A DNA stretch of 64,000 nt from Paucimonas lemoignei (GCF_004342585.1 NZ_SLZQ01000016.1:19319-83318); one strand, 5' to 3'; counted from the stretch's first letter, positions 38,068-47,476 are shown. The notes: generated from the sequence alone by a model not told the origin. Made by a program: numbers and translations.

Positions 38068-39240
38068 ATGCCTGCGAACCAGCCCTCCTCTCCCTTATAT
38101 ATCGGCCTGATGTCCGGCACCAGCCTGGACGGCGTCGATGGCGCCCTTGCCGCGTTACCTGACGACTATGCCGGCGGCGCGGTGCAGACGCGGGCCAGTG
38201 CTTACGTGCCGTTCCCGGACGAGCTGCGCGCTGAAATGATGGCGCTGCAGACTGCCGGCAGCAATGAAATTCATCGTGAAGCATTGCTCGCCAACGCCTT
38301 GGCCGAGTATTACGCGAGGTGCGTCAAGGACTTGTTGGACCAGGCAGGCCTGGCGCCTGGCCAAGTCACGGCAATCGGCGTGCATGGGCAAACCATCCGG
38401 CATCGCCCGGAACTTGGCTACACGCGTCAAACCAACAATCCCGCCCTGCTTGCCGAATTGAGCGGCATCGATGTGGTTGCCGATCTGCGCAGCCGCGATA
38501 TCGCTGCCGGCGGCCAGGGCGCGCCTTTAGTGCCGGCCTTTCATCAGGCGGTCTTCGCGTCGCCAGATACCGTCCGGGTCGTTGCCAACATCGGCGGCAT
38601 CAGCAACATCAGCATCCTGCCGCCGCTGAACGCCGAGACCCAGTCCTCCATGCCAGTTAGCGGCTTCGACACCGGCCCGGGCAATGTCTTGCTGGATGCC
38701 TGGATCAGCCACCATCAGGGCAAGACCTACGACAACAATGGCGACTGGGCCGCCGGCGGCAAGGTGCTGCCCGCGCTGCTGGAAGCCTTGTGCGACGAAA
38801 GCTTCTTCAGTCTGGCGCCGCCCAAGAGCACCGGGCGAGATCTGTTCCACATGGAGTGGTTACGGACGCGACTTGGCCAGGCAGGCGTGCCTGATAGCCC
38901 GTCTCATGCGCGTGATGTGCAAGCCACGCTGGCGGCATTCACCGCCGTTACCCTGGCCGATGCCGTCGCGCGTTATGCGCCGGATGCCGCCACGGTGCAT
39001 GTCTGCGGCGGCGGCGCATGCAATGCCTTCCTGATGCAGCAATTGCAAGCCGCGCTCGACGAGCGCCGTCAGGGGATTGCCGTTCACACCACAGCGGCGC
39101 TGGGCATACCGCCGCACCACGTCGAGGCCTTGGCCTTTGCCTGGCTGGCGCATCGTTTCTATGTGCGGCGCCCAGGCAATCTGCCAGCAGTTACCGGCGC
39201 CCGAGGCGACCGTATACTGGGCGCCCTGTATCCTGCCTGA
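38068..39240 (+). CDS. anmK: Anhydro-N-acetylmuramic acid kinase
   Basis: Phosphorylates and opens 1,6-anhydroMurNAc released during wall turnover. At 390 residues it has the ATP loop IGLMSGTSLDGVDGAL, VHGQTIRHRP, NIGGISNISIL, GFDTGPGNVLLDAW and the late phosphate motif VCGGGACNAFLMQQL. The genomic pair with an M23 endopeptidase is functional sense: wall cutting and recycling. The start codon directly follows a T7 tract, leaving no Shine-Dalgarno site; the next in-frame Met would remove the ATP loop, so the start is firm. Confidence 0.97.
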   Translation: MPANQPSSPLYIGLMSGTSLDGVDGALAALPDDYAGGAVQTRASAYVPFPDELRAEMMALQTAGSNEIHREALLANALAEYYARCVKDLLDQAGLAPGQVTAIGVHGQTIRHRPELGYTRQTNNPALLAELSGIDVVADLRSRDIAAGGQGAPLVPAFHQAVFASPDTVRVVANIGGISNISILPPLNAETQSSMPVSGFDTGPGNVLLDAWISHHQGKTYDNNGDWAAGGKVLPALLEALCDESFFSLAPPKSTGRDLFHMEWLRTRLGQAGVPDSPSHARDVQATLAAFTAVTLADAVARYAPDAATVHVCGGGACNAFLMQQLQAALDERRQGIAVHTTAALGIPPHHVEALAFAWLAHRFYVRRPGNLPAVTGARGDRILGALYPA

Positions 39241-39298
39241 CAGGTCTGGCAATCAGCATTGGCGTCCCGCCGCGACCGACGCGTTTTGATGCGGGAAT

Positions 39299-39326
39299 AA
39301 AAAAAGCGCAGCCAATGCTGCGCTTT
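39299..39326 (-). terminator. Intrinsic terminator of erpA
   Basis: Perfect 10-bp stem AAAGCGCAGC/GCTGCGCTTT with loop CAAT; on the minus strand seven T follow. The same hairpin could slow anmK readthrough from the other side. Confidence 0.85.
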
Positions 39327-39344
39327 GGATAGGCGAGAAACGAC

Positions 39345-39695
39345 TCAGGCGGAGAAAGACGAGCCGCAGCCGCAAGTGGTCGTGGCGTTCGGATTCTTGA
39401 TCACGAACTGCGCGCCTTCCAGGTCATCCTTGTAATCGATTTCGGCACCAACCAGGTACTGGTAGCTCATCGAATCGATCAGCAATTGCACGCCATTCTT
39501 GGTCATGGTCGTGTCGTCTTCATTGACGATTTCGTCAAAGGTAAAGCCATACTGGAAGCCGGAGCAACCGCCGCCCTGCACGAACACGCGCAGTTTCAGG
39601 TCGGGATTTCCTTCTTCCTCGATCAATTGAGCAACCTTGGCCGCAGCGCTGTCGGTAAAGATGATCGGTGCGGGCATTTCGGTTACGGCATTCAT
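39345..39695 (-). CDS. erpA: Iron-sulfur cluster insertion protein ErpA
   Basis: A-type Fe-S carrier of 116 residues. The three ligand Cys are in [11 protein letters not shown] and [11 protein letters not shown] at the C-terminus. ErpA delivers clusters to isoprenoid and respiratory enzymes. It stands 58 bp downstream of the bactofilin gene on the same strand and has its own terminator. Confidence 0.95.
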   Translation of the reverse strand: MNAVTEMPAPIIFTDSAAAKVAQLIEEEGNPDLKLRVFVQGGGCSGFQYGFTFDEIVNEDDTTMTKNGVQLLIDSMSYQYLVGAEIDYKDDLEGAQFVIKNPNATTTCGCGSSFSA

Positions 39696-39753
39696 GGTGT
39701 ACTCCTACTGAGATTGTTTCGGCAGATGCGCCATTATAACCCGATCTAAATAC

Positions 39754-40161
39754 TCAGGTATTCGACCCGATCAGTTTGGTTGGAGCCGCCAGTTTCAGCA
39801 TTGGTTCTTCGGTCTGGTCATGCGTCAACTTGCCGGAAACCAGTGCGCCGCCATGCATTTCCAGTGCCTTGTAATTCACATCGCCGGTAATACGCGCCTT
39901 TGGTTGCAACTCCAGCAATTCGTGGGAATGCACCGGGCCTTTGATCTCGCCATTGACGACGATATGCGCGGCGCGCACTTCGCCTTCGATCACCGCATGT
40001 TCCGAAATCACCAGCATGCTGGCCAAACTCGGATCGGCAATCACATTGCCGCGAACTTGGCCATCAATGCGCAAGCCTCCCTTGAAATGCAAGTCTCCTT
40101 CGATTCTGGTGGACAAACCGATCAGGCTATCGATGGTGCTTTTGCTTTTACTGCCAAACAT
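39754..40161 (-). CDS. Bactofilin (polymer-forming cytoskeletal protein)
   Basis: Protein of 135 residues with the bactofilin beta-helix core: LIGLSTRIEGDLHFKGGLRI, DGQVRGNV, VISEHAVIEGEVRAAHIVV and ITGDVNYKALEMHGGALVSG, flanked by short disordered ends. Bactofilins form membrane-associated filaments linked to peptidoglycan shape control. AGGAG precedes the ATG. It follows the DUF6776 gene by 24 bp, an arrangement that suggests a common transcript and possibly a shared envelope role. Confidence 0.93.
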   Translation of the reverse strand: MFGSKSKSTIDSLIGLSTRIEGDLHFKGGLRIDGQVRGNVIADPSLASMLVISEHAVIEGEVRAAHIVVNGEIKGPVHSHELLELQPKARITGDVNYKALEMHGGALVSGKLTHDQTEEPMLKLAAPTKLIGSNT

Positions 40162-40185
40162 GATGGCACTCCTTAGATAATTTTT

Positions 40186-40947
40186 TTACAGCTTGGCCGA
40201 CTGTTGCGCGCGCACTTGCCCTTTTTCCAGTATGCGCGCCTGCACGGTTTGCACAGTAGCGCCCTCGGGCAGATTCAGCACGCCTTCCAGCCTTTGGTAA
40301 TGCTGGAATGTAAGCTTGAATTTTTCAGTTTCGCCCGATTTATTATCAGGGAAAATCATCATAGCATTTTTCCCTTCGCGCACTACGTTCACCGTTAATT
40401 GCAAGTTTCCAACAAAATTGCGCTCACCCTTACCGCCTTGCATCACTAGTAAGCGATATTTCAATTGATTTGGCGCAATCATTTCTGCTGTCAAGCGACG
40501 AATCGCAATGCCGGCGGCGCCCGTACTGGAAGGCAATAAACTTTCGAAAAACGCGAGGTCTTCCTTCAGGCGGGCATTCTCTGCAATCAGGGTTTTGACT
40601 TGCGCGGCCAACTGCTTTTGAGCGGAACGCTCAATCTGCAACTGGCTCTCTGCGGCATCCATACTCCCGGAAAAACGGTCGCGCTCTGCACTCACCTGCG
40701 ACAGGCGTTCGCGCAAGCCATCGAGTTCGGCGGGATCAACCGGCATACCGGACTTGGCAAGCTGACGCCCCAGGTCATAGGTCCCAAGAGCGATCGCCCC
40801 TGCCAGACCCAGCACGACTGCCATCAACAACAAACGCAGCGGCCATGGCAGATGATGCCGGATACTGACTTTAGGAGCCGCAACGGATAAGCGTCGCTGC
40901 CACAGTTTCAGTCGCAACGACGAGCCGAACAATTTTCCTAATGACAT
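40186..40947 (-). CDS. DUF6776-type membrane-anchored coiled-coil protein
   Basis: Protein of 253 residues: a basic N-terminus, one membrane helix (about 37-56, LRLLLMAVVLGLAGAIALGT), a coiled coil at about 75-140 (LRERLSQVSAERDRFSG, LIAENARLKEDLAFFESLLP) and a C-terminal beta-rich domain (RLLVMQGGKGERNFVGNLQL). This fits the DUF6776 family. Function unknown. Its place directly before a bactofilin gene makes a role in anchoring or organising the filament an attractive guess, but no more. Confidence 0.8.
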   Translation of the reverse strand: MSLGKLFGSSLRLKLWQRRLSVAAPKVSIRHHLPWPLRLLLMAVVLGLAGAIALGTYDLGRQLAKSGMPVDPAELDGLRERLSQVSAERDRFSGSMDAAESQLQIERSAQKQLAAQVKTLIAENARLKEDLAFFESLLPSSTGAAGIAIRRLTAEMIAPNQLKYRLLVMQGGKGERNFVGNLQLTVNVVREGKNAMMIFPDNKSGETEKFKLTFQHYQRLEGVLNLPEGATVQTVQARILEKGQVRAQQSAKL

Positions 40948-40964
40948 ACGAACGATACCGGTAA

Positions 40965-42011
40965 TTACGGTAGAACCGGAACGAGACCCAGCCCGGCTTT
41001 TTCATCCAGGCCGAACATGATGTTCATGCACTGCACGCCCTGGCCTGCCGCGCCTTTGACGAGATTGTCCTCTACCACCAGGATGACCAGCAGATCGCCG
41101 CCATCCGGCCGGTGCACGGCAATGCGCAACATGTTGGAGGCGCGGACGGAACGCGTCTCCGGGTGACTGCCGGGCGGCAGCACATCGACGAATTTTTCGC
41201 CTGCGAAGTGTTGTTCGTACAAGGCCTGGAAATCGATATCGCGCGCTTCCGGCAGGATCGTCGCATACAGCGTGGAATGAATCCCGCGGATCATCGGCAC
41301 CAGATGCGGCACGAAGGTCAGGCCGACTTTACGTCCGCCGGCGATTGCCTGCAGACCTTGTACCGTTTCCGGCAAGTGCCTGTGCCCCTTGACGCCATAA
41401 GCCTTGAAATTGTCCGCAGCTTCAGCCATCAGCGTGTGAACTTCGGCCTTGCGCCCGGCCCCCGAAACACCTGATTTACAGTCGGCAATCAGTGCCGCTT
41501 CATTCACCAGCGGCTTGCCTTGTGCCAGCAAAGGTGCAAAGCCCAGCTGCATGGATGTCGGATAGCAGCCAGGCAAGCCGATCAGGCGAGCTTTCTTGAT
41601 GGCTTCGCGGTTCACTTCCGGCAAACCGTACACCGCTTCCTTGAGCAGATCGGGACAGGCGTGCGGCATGCCATACCATTTTTCAAATTGCGCCGTATCC
41701 TGGATACGGAAGTCCGCCGCCAGGTCGATCACCTTGACGCCGGCCGCCAGCAATTCGGGCGCCTGCGCCATTGCCACACCGTGAGGCGTGGCAAAGAAAA
41801 CGACATCGCACTCCGTCAGCTTGGCTTTTTCGGGAGCGGAGAATGCCAGCGATACATGTCCGCGCAAGGAGGGAAACATGTCGGCAACCGGCAATCCATC
41901 TTCCTTCCGAGATGTAATAGCGGCAAGCTCAACTTCCGGATGCACTGCCAGCAAGCGCAATAATTCAACTCCGGTATATCCGGTACCACCCACAATACCG
42001 ACTTTAATCAT
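40965..42011 (-). CDS. argC: N-acetyl-gamma-glutamyl-phosphate reductase
   Basis: NADPH-dependent enzyme of 348 residues in arginine synthesis. The nucleotide loop is [19 protein letters not shown], the catalytic Cys is in [13 protein letters not shown] and the His in [10 protein letters not shown]. Two adjacent ATGs exist; the second (42011) has GAGGAA at a normal distance and gives the family start MIKVGIVG. It precedes the DUF6776 gene by 17 bp on the same strand. Confidence 0.96.
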   Translation of the reverse strand: MIKVGIVGGTGYTGVELLRLLAVHPEVELAAITSRKEDGLPVADMFPSLRGHVSLAFSAPEKAKLTECDVVFFATPHGVAMAQAPELLAAGVKVIDLAADFRIQDTAQFEKWYGMPHACPDLLKEAVYGLPEVNREAIKKARLIGLPGCYPTSMQLGFAPLLAQGKPLVNEAALIADCKSGVSGAGRKAEVHTLMAEAADNFKAYGVKGHRHLPETVQGLQAIAGGRKVGLTFVPHLVPMIRGIHSTLYATILPEARDIDFQALYEQHFAGEKFVDVLPPGSHPETRSVRASNMLRIAVHRPDGGDLLVILVVEDNLVKGAAGQGVQCMNIMFGLDEKAGLGLVPVLP

Positions 42012-42124
42012 CATTTCCTCACTATTAGATAAGCCAATATTTTACCGGCAGCGGATCCCCGTATTGCTTCTGGGAATCCGTCACACCAATTTGGCACAAT
42101 TCTTAGGCAATTACTTCAAGCCGA

Positions 42125-44356
42125 TCAGTTCCGCTTTCGCACCCAAAATTGATACATGCCCGCAAAAATTTCCGGATTTTCCTCTTCCACGATATCCCAA
42201 TTCGGCAGCGAATCGCATGCCGGATTATTCGGGAACCTGGCAAGATAGCGGCCCCTGATCAAAGGATTGGCATATTCAAATCCCAAAAATTCGAGGCCTA
42301 ATTCGTCCAGACATTGCTGAATTTCCAGCGGCGAATATACGTGTTCCTGCACATGGAAAATAAGATCGCGGCATGCGCTGGTACTGTAAAAATCCGGGCT
42401 GATTGAAATATTGCCCACTTCAATCCCGGCTTCGCCTTCCATGACATCACGCCGGAAACGGCTAATCCCTTCACGCGTAGCCGGATACCCCTTGTCCGCC
42501 ACCACTTGCCGCAACGCGCTTACCTCGCGGCGTGCACGTCGGCTATACAACCCGATATTCATATAGCCATCCGGTTGCAGCAAGCCGGTCAACACGCGCC
42601 AGCCCGCCATCGGGTCATGCATGTGATGCAATACGCCACTGCACACGATGACATCAAACCGGCGGTCCAGCTTGCCGAGCTCCAGGATATCGGCATGACG
42701 AAAGTCGATGTCGTGAACGCCGAATTCTTTTGTTGCCCGAATAGCATAGGCAAGGCTCGTCTTGCTGATATCCACTGCAAGGATATCAGCATGCTGAAAA
42801 GACTGGGCAACTTGAAACGCATCGCTGCCAGTGCCGCAACCCGCAATCAAAATGTGCGGCGCTGCCGGCATTTGTTCGGGAAATTCATGATACGGCAAGC
42901 GCTGACGCAAGGCTTCCCGCAACGATATCCCGGCACGCAGCTTGCCGCGGCGCTTCCAGCGCGGGTAAGGATTCTCTTCATACTGCTGCCGTACGGCTTG
43001 CGAGACGCTATCCGCAATACCAGTCAGATTGGGAATATCAGCCTTGATGGATTCTTCAGCCAAAGGCTGGCGCAATTGGCGTTCCAGAAGCGCATCAACA
43101 TTTGCATCTGACCATTTGAGCACCGATAGTTGCGCGGCAAAAGGATACTTGTATAAAGCTTGATAGCAGCCTAACAAGGCAACAAACAGAGCCGGTACCG
43201 GCTCCTGCTTGTTTAAGCTTGCGACAACCTTTGCAACCAAGCTTGCCAACTTGGTTTCGTCTTCATTGCTGACAACATAAATATATTCGTTGGCAAAGCA
43301 CTGTAGAGACAAATGAATTGCGAATCGCTCGATTATCGGCGAGACATGGCCTCCGTCTTCCGTCCCCAAGGCAAGCAAGCCCTGCCTGAGTACAACCAGC
43401 AGTCTTTCCAGCCGATAGTCGGTGACGAGCGTTTGCTCGAGCACAGCCAAGAGCAAAGGCATCGCAAAAATCCGGTCCAGATCACCAGTAGTCCAAGTAT
43501 GCGCAAACTGGCCGATTGCATCGGTCTTCTGATTTGCAACATGCAGCCAGGTTTGTATCTGCGGATCGCGGCAAATTATTGCGGTAGCAATGCGCTCCAG
43601 CTTTTGCGGATCGAGGGATTCTTTGCTAAAAGCTTGTTGAAGCGAACTTTCATCGACAAGGTCCAGGGCCTCTTCGCTGAGCAACGCCACGATGCCGGCA
43701 TAAAGATGCCAATTGGCGTCGTCATTCGGTTGAATTTGCAGCAAGCGCTGGCACGTCAACAAGGCTTTCTTGAGTTCTCCAGCGGATTGAAAAAGCCGGG
43801 TGAGCGCCAGTAATGCATCGGGATATTGAGGATTGATTTGCAGGGCATGCTGGAAAGCGCCAATCGCTTCATCCTGGCGTCCCTGCGCATGCAACGTCAA
43901 GCCAAGGTTGTAATGTGCCTGTGCATATTCGGGCTTCATCGATAATGCCCGCCGGTAGCTGGCCTCGGCATTTTCCAATCGACCCAATGCCCGCCATGCT
44001 TCGCCCAGGTTACTGTGCGCTTCGGCAAAATCAGGCTGCCGAGTTAGTGCCTGTTCGATCAGCTCTACAGCACGGGCATGCCGACCTGTGTGATGCATCA
44101 AGACGCCGAGCAAATGCAGGGCATCGAAATTGTCCGGGCTGAGTGTCAGCGCTTGCTGATACAGAGCCTCGGCTTCTGCGAGACGGCCGCCCTGATGATA
44201 ACCAAGCGCCGCCTGCAATGTCGGATAAATGTCTGCAATCCCGCCATGGGTTATGGGACTGCCAGAGGCAGCCGCCTCATTGCGTAAAGCGCAGCATTGC
44301 TTGTACTTTTTGCCGCTACCACAAGGGCAGGGATCATTGCGGCCGATTCTGTTCAA
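42125..44356 (-). CDS. SEC-C / TPR / class I methyltransferase fusion protein
   Basis: Protein of 743 residues with an unusual order of parts. Residues 5-22 are a SEC-C zinc motif (NDPCPCGSGKKYKQCC). Residues about 45-215 contain at least five TPR units (for example AEAHSNLGEAWRALGRLENA, AHYNLGLTLHAQGRQDEA). A helical middle section without recognised motifs follows, then at about 475 YEENPYPRWKRRGKLRAG and from about 503 a SAM-binding fold (ILIAGCGTGSDAFQVA, ILAVDIS, FDVIVCSGVLHHM). The target is probably a protein or glycan bound by the TPRs; that is inference. Cytoplasmic, no signal peptide. Confidence 0.85.
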   Translation of the reverse strand: MNRIGRNDPCPCGSGKKYKQCCALRNEAAASGSPITHGGIADIYPTLQAALGYHQGGRLAEAEALYQQALTLSPDNFDALHLLGVLMHHTGRHARAVELIEQALTRQPDFAEAHSNLGEAWRALGRLENAEASYRRALSMKPEYAQAHYNLGLTLHAQGRQDEAIGAFQHALQINPQYPDALLALTRLFQSAGELKKALLTCQRLLQIQPNDDANWHLYAGIVALLSEEALDLVDESSLQQAFSKESLDPQKLERIATAIICRDPQIQTWLHVANQKTDAIGQFAHTWTTGDLDRIFAMPLLLAVLEQTLVTDYRLERLLVVLRQGLLALGTEDGGHVSPIIERFAIHLSLQCFANEYIYVVSNEDETKLASLVAKVVASLNKQEPVPALFVALLGCYQALYKYPFAAQLSVLKWSDANVDALLERQLRQPLAEESIKADIPNLTGIADSVSQAVRQQYEENPYPRWKRRGKLRAGISLREALRQRLPYHEFPEQMPAAPHILIAGCGTGSDAFQVAQSFQHADILAVDISKTSLAYAIRATKEFGVHDIDFRHADILELGKLDRRFDVIVCSGVLHHMHDPMAGWRVLTGLLQPDGYMNIGLYSRRARREVSALRQVVADKGYPATREGISRFRRDVMEGEAGIEVGNISISPDFYSTSACRDLIFHVQEHVYSPLEIQQCLDELGLEFLGFEYANPLIRGRYLARFPNNPACDSLPNWDIVEEENPEIFAGMYQFWVRKRN

Positions 44357-44467
44357 ATCTATTCCAGTGCAGAAGGGAAGCCATCCTCTTGCTTCCTAAG
44401 GGAGCGACAATAAATTGCTATTGGACATTTATTGTAGCGCATCGTTTATGTTCTTATTTTTGAGATG

Positions 44468-44497
44468 CAAAAAAACGGGCGCCGAAGCGCCCGTTTT
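44468..44497 (-). terminator. Intrinsic terminator of the porin gene
   Basis: Stem AACGGGCGC/GCGCCCGTT closed by a TTCG tetraloop on the minus strand, then seven T. About 45 bp past the porin stop. Confidence 0.9.
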
Positions 44498-44542
44498 CAT
44501 ATAGCAAAGCTATTCTGCTTGTCAGGGATAAACCCTAAACAA

Positions 44543-45757
44543 TTAGAAAGTGTGCTTCACGCCCAGTGCGAAGGTCGAAGCGGTTTCGCCATTCTGGAGA
44601 CCAGAACCGGTGAAGGAAGTGTTGGCCAGGAACGGCTGGTAAGCACCGTTGGTATCGTTGTCCAGACGGCTGTAGAACACGCCGACGTTGGTGCGCTTGG
44701 ACAGAGCATAATCATAACCAATGGTGTACATCTTGGCACCGGAGTCGGCGACGCCGCTACGATCACCTGCTTTGGTGAAGTTAGCCAGGATGGTGCTGTT
44801 ACCAAAGGCGTAGCTGACAGGGATCGACCATGCGGTACGATGGAAAGTATTGGCACCAGCTTGGACAGCACCATTGGCAACCAATTCACGCTTTGCACGG
44901 TCAACGATCAGGCCAACCTTGACGCCAGCGAACTTGTAAGAACCAGTGAAGCGCAGCTGCTGGTCATCAAAGCCACTACGACCTTCGGCCTCTACGTTAC
45001 GGTAAGCCAGTCCCAAAGCCAGCGGACCGTTGTTGTAACCAGCTTGCAGGTAGTATTCCTGACCATCGTCATAGTTAGTGGTGCCGTTGATCGTGCCTTC
45101 AGGACCAGCCGAGTTAGGCGAAAAACCGACCACGCCGCTGAATCCAGCGATAACCGGCGAACGGTAGGTGATCGAATTGATGCGGCGGGTAGTATCGAGA
45201 TAGCTGAAGCCACCTACCAGTGTACCACCTTGTGGTTGACCAGCAGTAACGCCACCACCGTTGCCCAAACCAGTTTGGTTCATGATGGAATAGGTAGCGG
45301 TCATGCTAGTCGGCATGGCCGAGAAGCCATTGGTGCCTGTCATGAATTCAGTGGTCAGACCTTGGACCGACATCCAAGAATGCTTACCAAAGGTAACTTG
45401 ACCGAAGCCACCCTTCAGACCAACGAAGGTGTCACCGTCAGCCAAGCCAGCACCAGTTGCGCCGTTCGTGCTGAGGCCGCTACCGGTCGATTGACGCTGG
45501 TCGGTGTTAAAACGGTTTTCAACGTAGAACAGAGCAGACAGACCGCCACCCAGATCTTCAGTGCCAGTCAGCCAGAAGCGCGAATTGTAATCATCGTCAA
45601 CGCGCAGTTCGTTATTGGCAACACGAGTAGTGCTGCTGACTTTGTAATTCTTAACGTTAGCTTGCAGAATACCACCGATCGAAACGTTGGTTTGTGCTTG
45701 TGCGGTACCAGCTGCAAATGCGCCCAGAACTGCGAGAGCGAGAAGCGATTTTTTCAT
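44543..45757 (-). CDS. Gram-negative porin (Burkholderiales OmpC-like)
   Basis: Outer-membrane trimeric porin of 404 residues. Signal peptide MKKSLLALAVLGAFAAGTAQ, then AQTNVSIGGILQANVK; typical internal blocks are NSRFWLTGTEDLGGGLSALF and GDTFVGLKGGFGQVTFGKHS; the last residue is Phe (GVKHTF) as needed for BAM recognition. GGAGA precedes the ATG. Codon choice is noticeably more A/T-tolerant than in neighbours, common for highly expressed porins. The gene has a 5' region of about 200 nt and a strong terminator. Confidence 0.95.
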   Translation of the reverse strand: MKKSLLALAVLGAFAAGTAQAQTNVSIGGILQANVKNYKVSSTTRVANNELRVDDDYNSRFWLTGTEDLGGGLSALFYVENRFNTDQRQSTGSGLSTNGATGAGLADGDTFVGLKGGFGQVTFGKHSWMSVQGLTTEFMTGTNGFSAMPTSMTATYSIMNQTGLGNGGGVTAGQPQGGTLVGGFSYLDTTRRINSITYRSPVIAGFSGVVGFSPNSAGPEGTINGTTNYDDGQEYYLQAGYNNGPLALGLAYRNVEAEGRSGFDDQQLRFTGSYKFAGVKVGLIVDRAKRELVANGAVQAGANTFHRTAWSIPVSYAFGNSTILANFTKAGDRSGVADSGAKMYTIGYDYALSKRTNVGVFYSRLDNDTNGAYQPFLANTSFTGSGLQNGETASTFALGVKHTF

Positions 45758-46007
45758 TAAAATTTCTCCGAGAGTTGTGAAGCCAAAATTTTTGTTGCTT
45801 CCAGCAAGGCCACTAGTGGAAACGTCCCTGCCGGCACTTCTAATCCAATTGGTAAAGAAGCTATATAACATTTCAGCAAAATCTCGCCGGTAGAGCAAAG
45901 CAATTTTGGCTTTTATGGCAATATGCACGGAGTTATGTCGCTTCATTGCAACACTACATTACTAATTACTAAGTGTTTGATAAGGTTAATTAAAAAGGTG
46001 ACAACAA
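45758..46007. other. Divergent spacer between porin and coq7
   Basis: Non-coding, AT-rich. It holds the ribosome site of porin (GGAGA) and of coq7 (AAGGTGA). I found no convincing -35/-10 pair or operator, though a TATATA lies about 115 nt upstream of porin. Confidence 0.4.
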
Positions 46008-46634
46008 ATGCGAAAGTTGGATCAACTTGTAATTGGACTAGATAGCGCGCTGCGTACCGTTGTTGGTATCACTACCGCAGGCCGCCTGAATCCAGCAAAG
46101 AACATTAATGAAAATGAAATGAACGACATTGAACGCCGGCATAGCGCGGGGCTCATGCGGGTCAATCATGTCGGGGAGGTATGTGCGCAAGCCTTGTATG
46201 CCTCACAAGGCTTATTTGCCAAAACTTCAGAAGTGCAACGCCAACTGGACCATTCACGCCACGAGGAAGAGGATCATTTAGCCTGGACGGCTGAGCGCTT
46301 GCGGGAGCTAAATTCGCGTCCAAGCTTGCTTAATCCGCTCTGGTATGCCGGCGCATTCGCTATTGGGCTGGCAGCCGGTCGCCTTGGGGATGCCCATAGT
46401 TTGGGATTCGTTGTGGAAACAGAACGTCAGGTTGAAGCTCATCTGAATAGCCACCTGGAGAAGCTACCGCAACAAGATGCCAAATCTCGGGCGATCGTTG
46501 AACAAATGCGCCAGGATGAAGTCGCGCATGGCTCCGCAGCCAGGAATCTCGGAGCCGCTGACTTGCCCCTGCCAGTACGCGCAGTGATGCGTGGTATGGC
46601 GAAAGTTATGACAACAACTGCTTATTATTTATAG
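46008..46634 (+). CDS. coq7: Demethoxyubiquinone hydroxylase Coq7
   Basis: Di-iron monooxygenase of 208 residues for the last hydroxylation in ubiquinone synthesis. Iron ligands appear in [34 protein letters not shown] and [11 protein letters not shown], which gives the repeated Glu/ExxH pattern. It is the betaproteobacterial Coq7 rather than UbiF. AAGGTGA is well placed before the ATG. It converges on the OsmC gene with one base between the stops. Confidence 0.95.
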   Translation: MRKLDQLVIGLDSALRTVVGITTAGRLNPAKNINENEMNDIERRHSAGLMRVNHVGEVCAQALYASQGLFAKTSEVQRQLDHSRHEEEDHLAWTAERLRELNSRPSLLNPLWYAGAFAIGLAAGRLGDAHSLGFVVETERQVEAHLNSHLEKLPQQDAKSRAIVEQMRQDEVAHGSAARNLGAADLPLPVRAVMRGMAKVMTTTAYYL

Positions 46635-46635
46635 C

Positions 46636-47079
46636 TTATTGCTGCTGAATTGGCGCATTATCGTCGACGATCTCGTAGGAATGCGTCATTTCTGCGGTTT
46701 TTTCCAGCATAATAGAAGCAGAGCAATACTTCTCATGGGAAAGCTTAATAGCGCGCTCAACGAGATTGGCTTTCATGTTCCTGCCACGGACCACAAAATG
46801 AAAATGAACCTTGGTAAACACCTTCGGATCTTTTTCAGCCCGTTCGGATTTCAAGGTAACGTCGCACCCGCGGATATCCTGGCCACTTTTGCGCAGAATT
46901 AGTACAACATCATAAGCCGTACAACCACCAGTACCGGCCAGCACCACTTCCATGGGGCGCGGCGCGAGATTACGACCGCCACCTTCTGGGGCACCATCCA
47001 TTGCCACAACATGGCCAGATCCAGTTTCAGCCAAGAAAGTCATGCCTGACAAGCCGGTCCAACGTACTGTGCACTCCAT
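46636..47079 (-). CDS. OsmC-family protein
   Basis: Protein of 147 residues with the two redox Cys of the OsmC/Ohr fold: GTGGCTAYDVVLILRKSGQD and HEKYCSASIML. The N-terminal block (PRPMEVVLAGTGGC) resembles the YhfA subgroup rather than Ohr. Members reduce organic peroxides or have unknown roles. AGGAG precedes the ATG. Confidence 0.88.
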   Translation of the reverse strand: MECTVRWTGLSGMTFLAETGSGHVVAMDGAPEGGGRNLAPRPMEVVLAGTGGCTAYDVVLILRKSGQDIRGCDVTLKSERAEKDPKVFTKVHFHFVVRGRNMKANLVERAIKLSHEKYCSASIMLEKTAEMTHSYEIVDDNAPIQQQ

Positions 47080-47329
47080 GATGTATTCACTCCTTAAAAA
47101 ATTGCCGTAATTGTACCCTCCTAAATCACAGCTCGAATAAATGAGGCAAGGCGGGACCTAAGCAAAAATCCATCAAATATTGTCCGGACAAAGATTCTCC
47201 TGTTTTTTGCCATGGCGCAGCAATTAAAATCAAAAATAAAAAATGAAGGTAACCAATTGAAATAAATAAGAAATATTTTAATATCTAGCCACACATCGAG
47301 AATATTGCGAAAATTTTTAAGATTTTATC
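47080..47329. other. AT-rich spacer upstream of the candidate sRNA
   Basis: Contains the OsmC upstream region. No ORF, repeat or clear operator was found. Confidence 0.4.
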
Positions 47330-47358
47330 TTGCGGCGCACAATAAGCTTGTCTATACT
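47330..47358 (+). promoter_or_regulatory. Putative sigma-70 promoter of the candidate sRNA
   Basis: TTGCGG, exactly 17 nt, TATACT. Initiation is expected near 47365. Confidence 0.6.
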
Positions 47359-47364
47359 GGTTTT

Positions 47365-47476
47365 TATCGGATGCTGATGTTCACTTGATTGACCAGCTGC
47401 AACCAAGCTTTGTCTCCTCCACCCTTCTCCTTTGGTGTGGATTTCAACCCGAGGCCTTGTTGCTTCGGGTTTTTTT
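47365..47476 (+). ncRNA. Candidate small RNA (~112 nt) with C/U-rich anti-SD stretches
   Basis: A compact unit between a good promoter and a strong intrinsic terminator, with no ORF or ribosome site. The middle carries CTCCTCC and CTTCTCC (47415-47430), complementary to Shine-Dalgarno sequences, partly in a loop closed by TCCAC/GTGGA. The terminator stem is AACCCGAGGC/GCTTCGGGTT (one G-U) with a 6-nt loop and seven T. The next promoter, for rplM, starts about 50 bp later, so this is not simply the rplM leader. I do not recognise it as a known RNA family. Confidence 0.55.
47446..47476 (+). terminator. Intrinsic terminator of the candidate sRNA
   Basis: 10-bp stem (47446-47455/47462-47471, one G-U pair), loop CTTGTT, T7 tract at 47470-47476. 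Confidence 0.85.

Noticed and set aside
44465..45760. 431-codon plus-strand ORF opposite the porin gene
   Set aside because: Low-complexity Thr/Val/Ala-rich translation, a mirror of porin codons; porin has signal peptide, terminator and C-terminal Phe.
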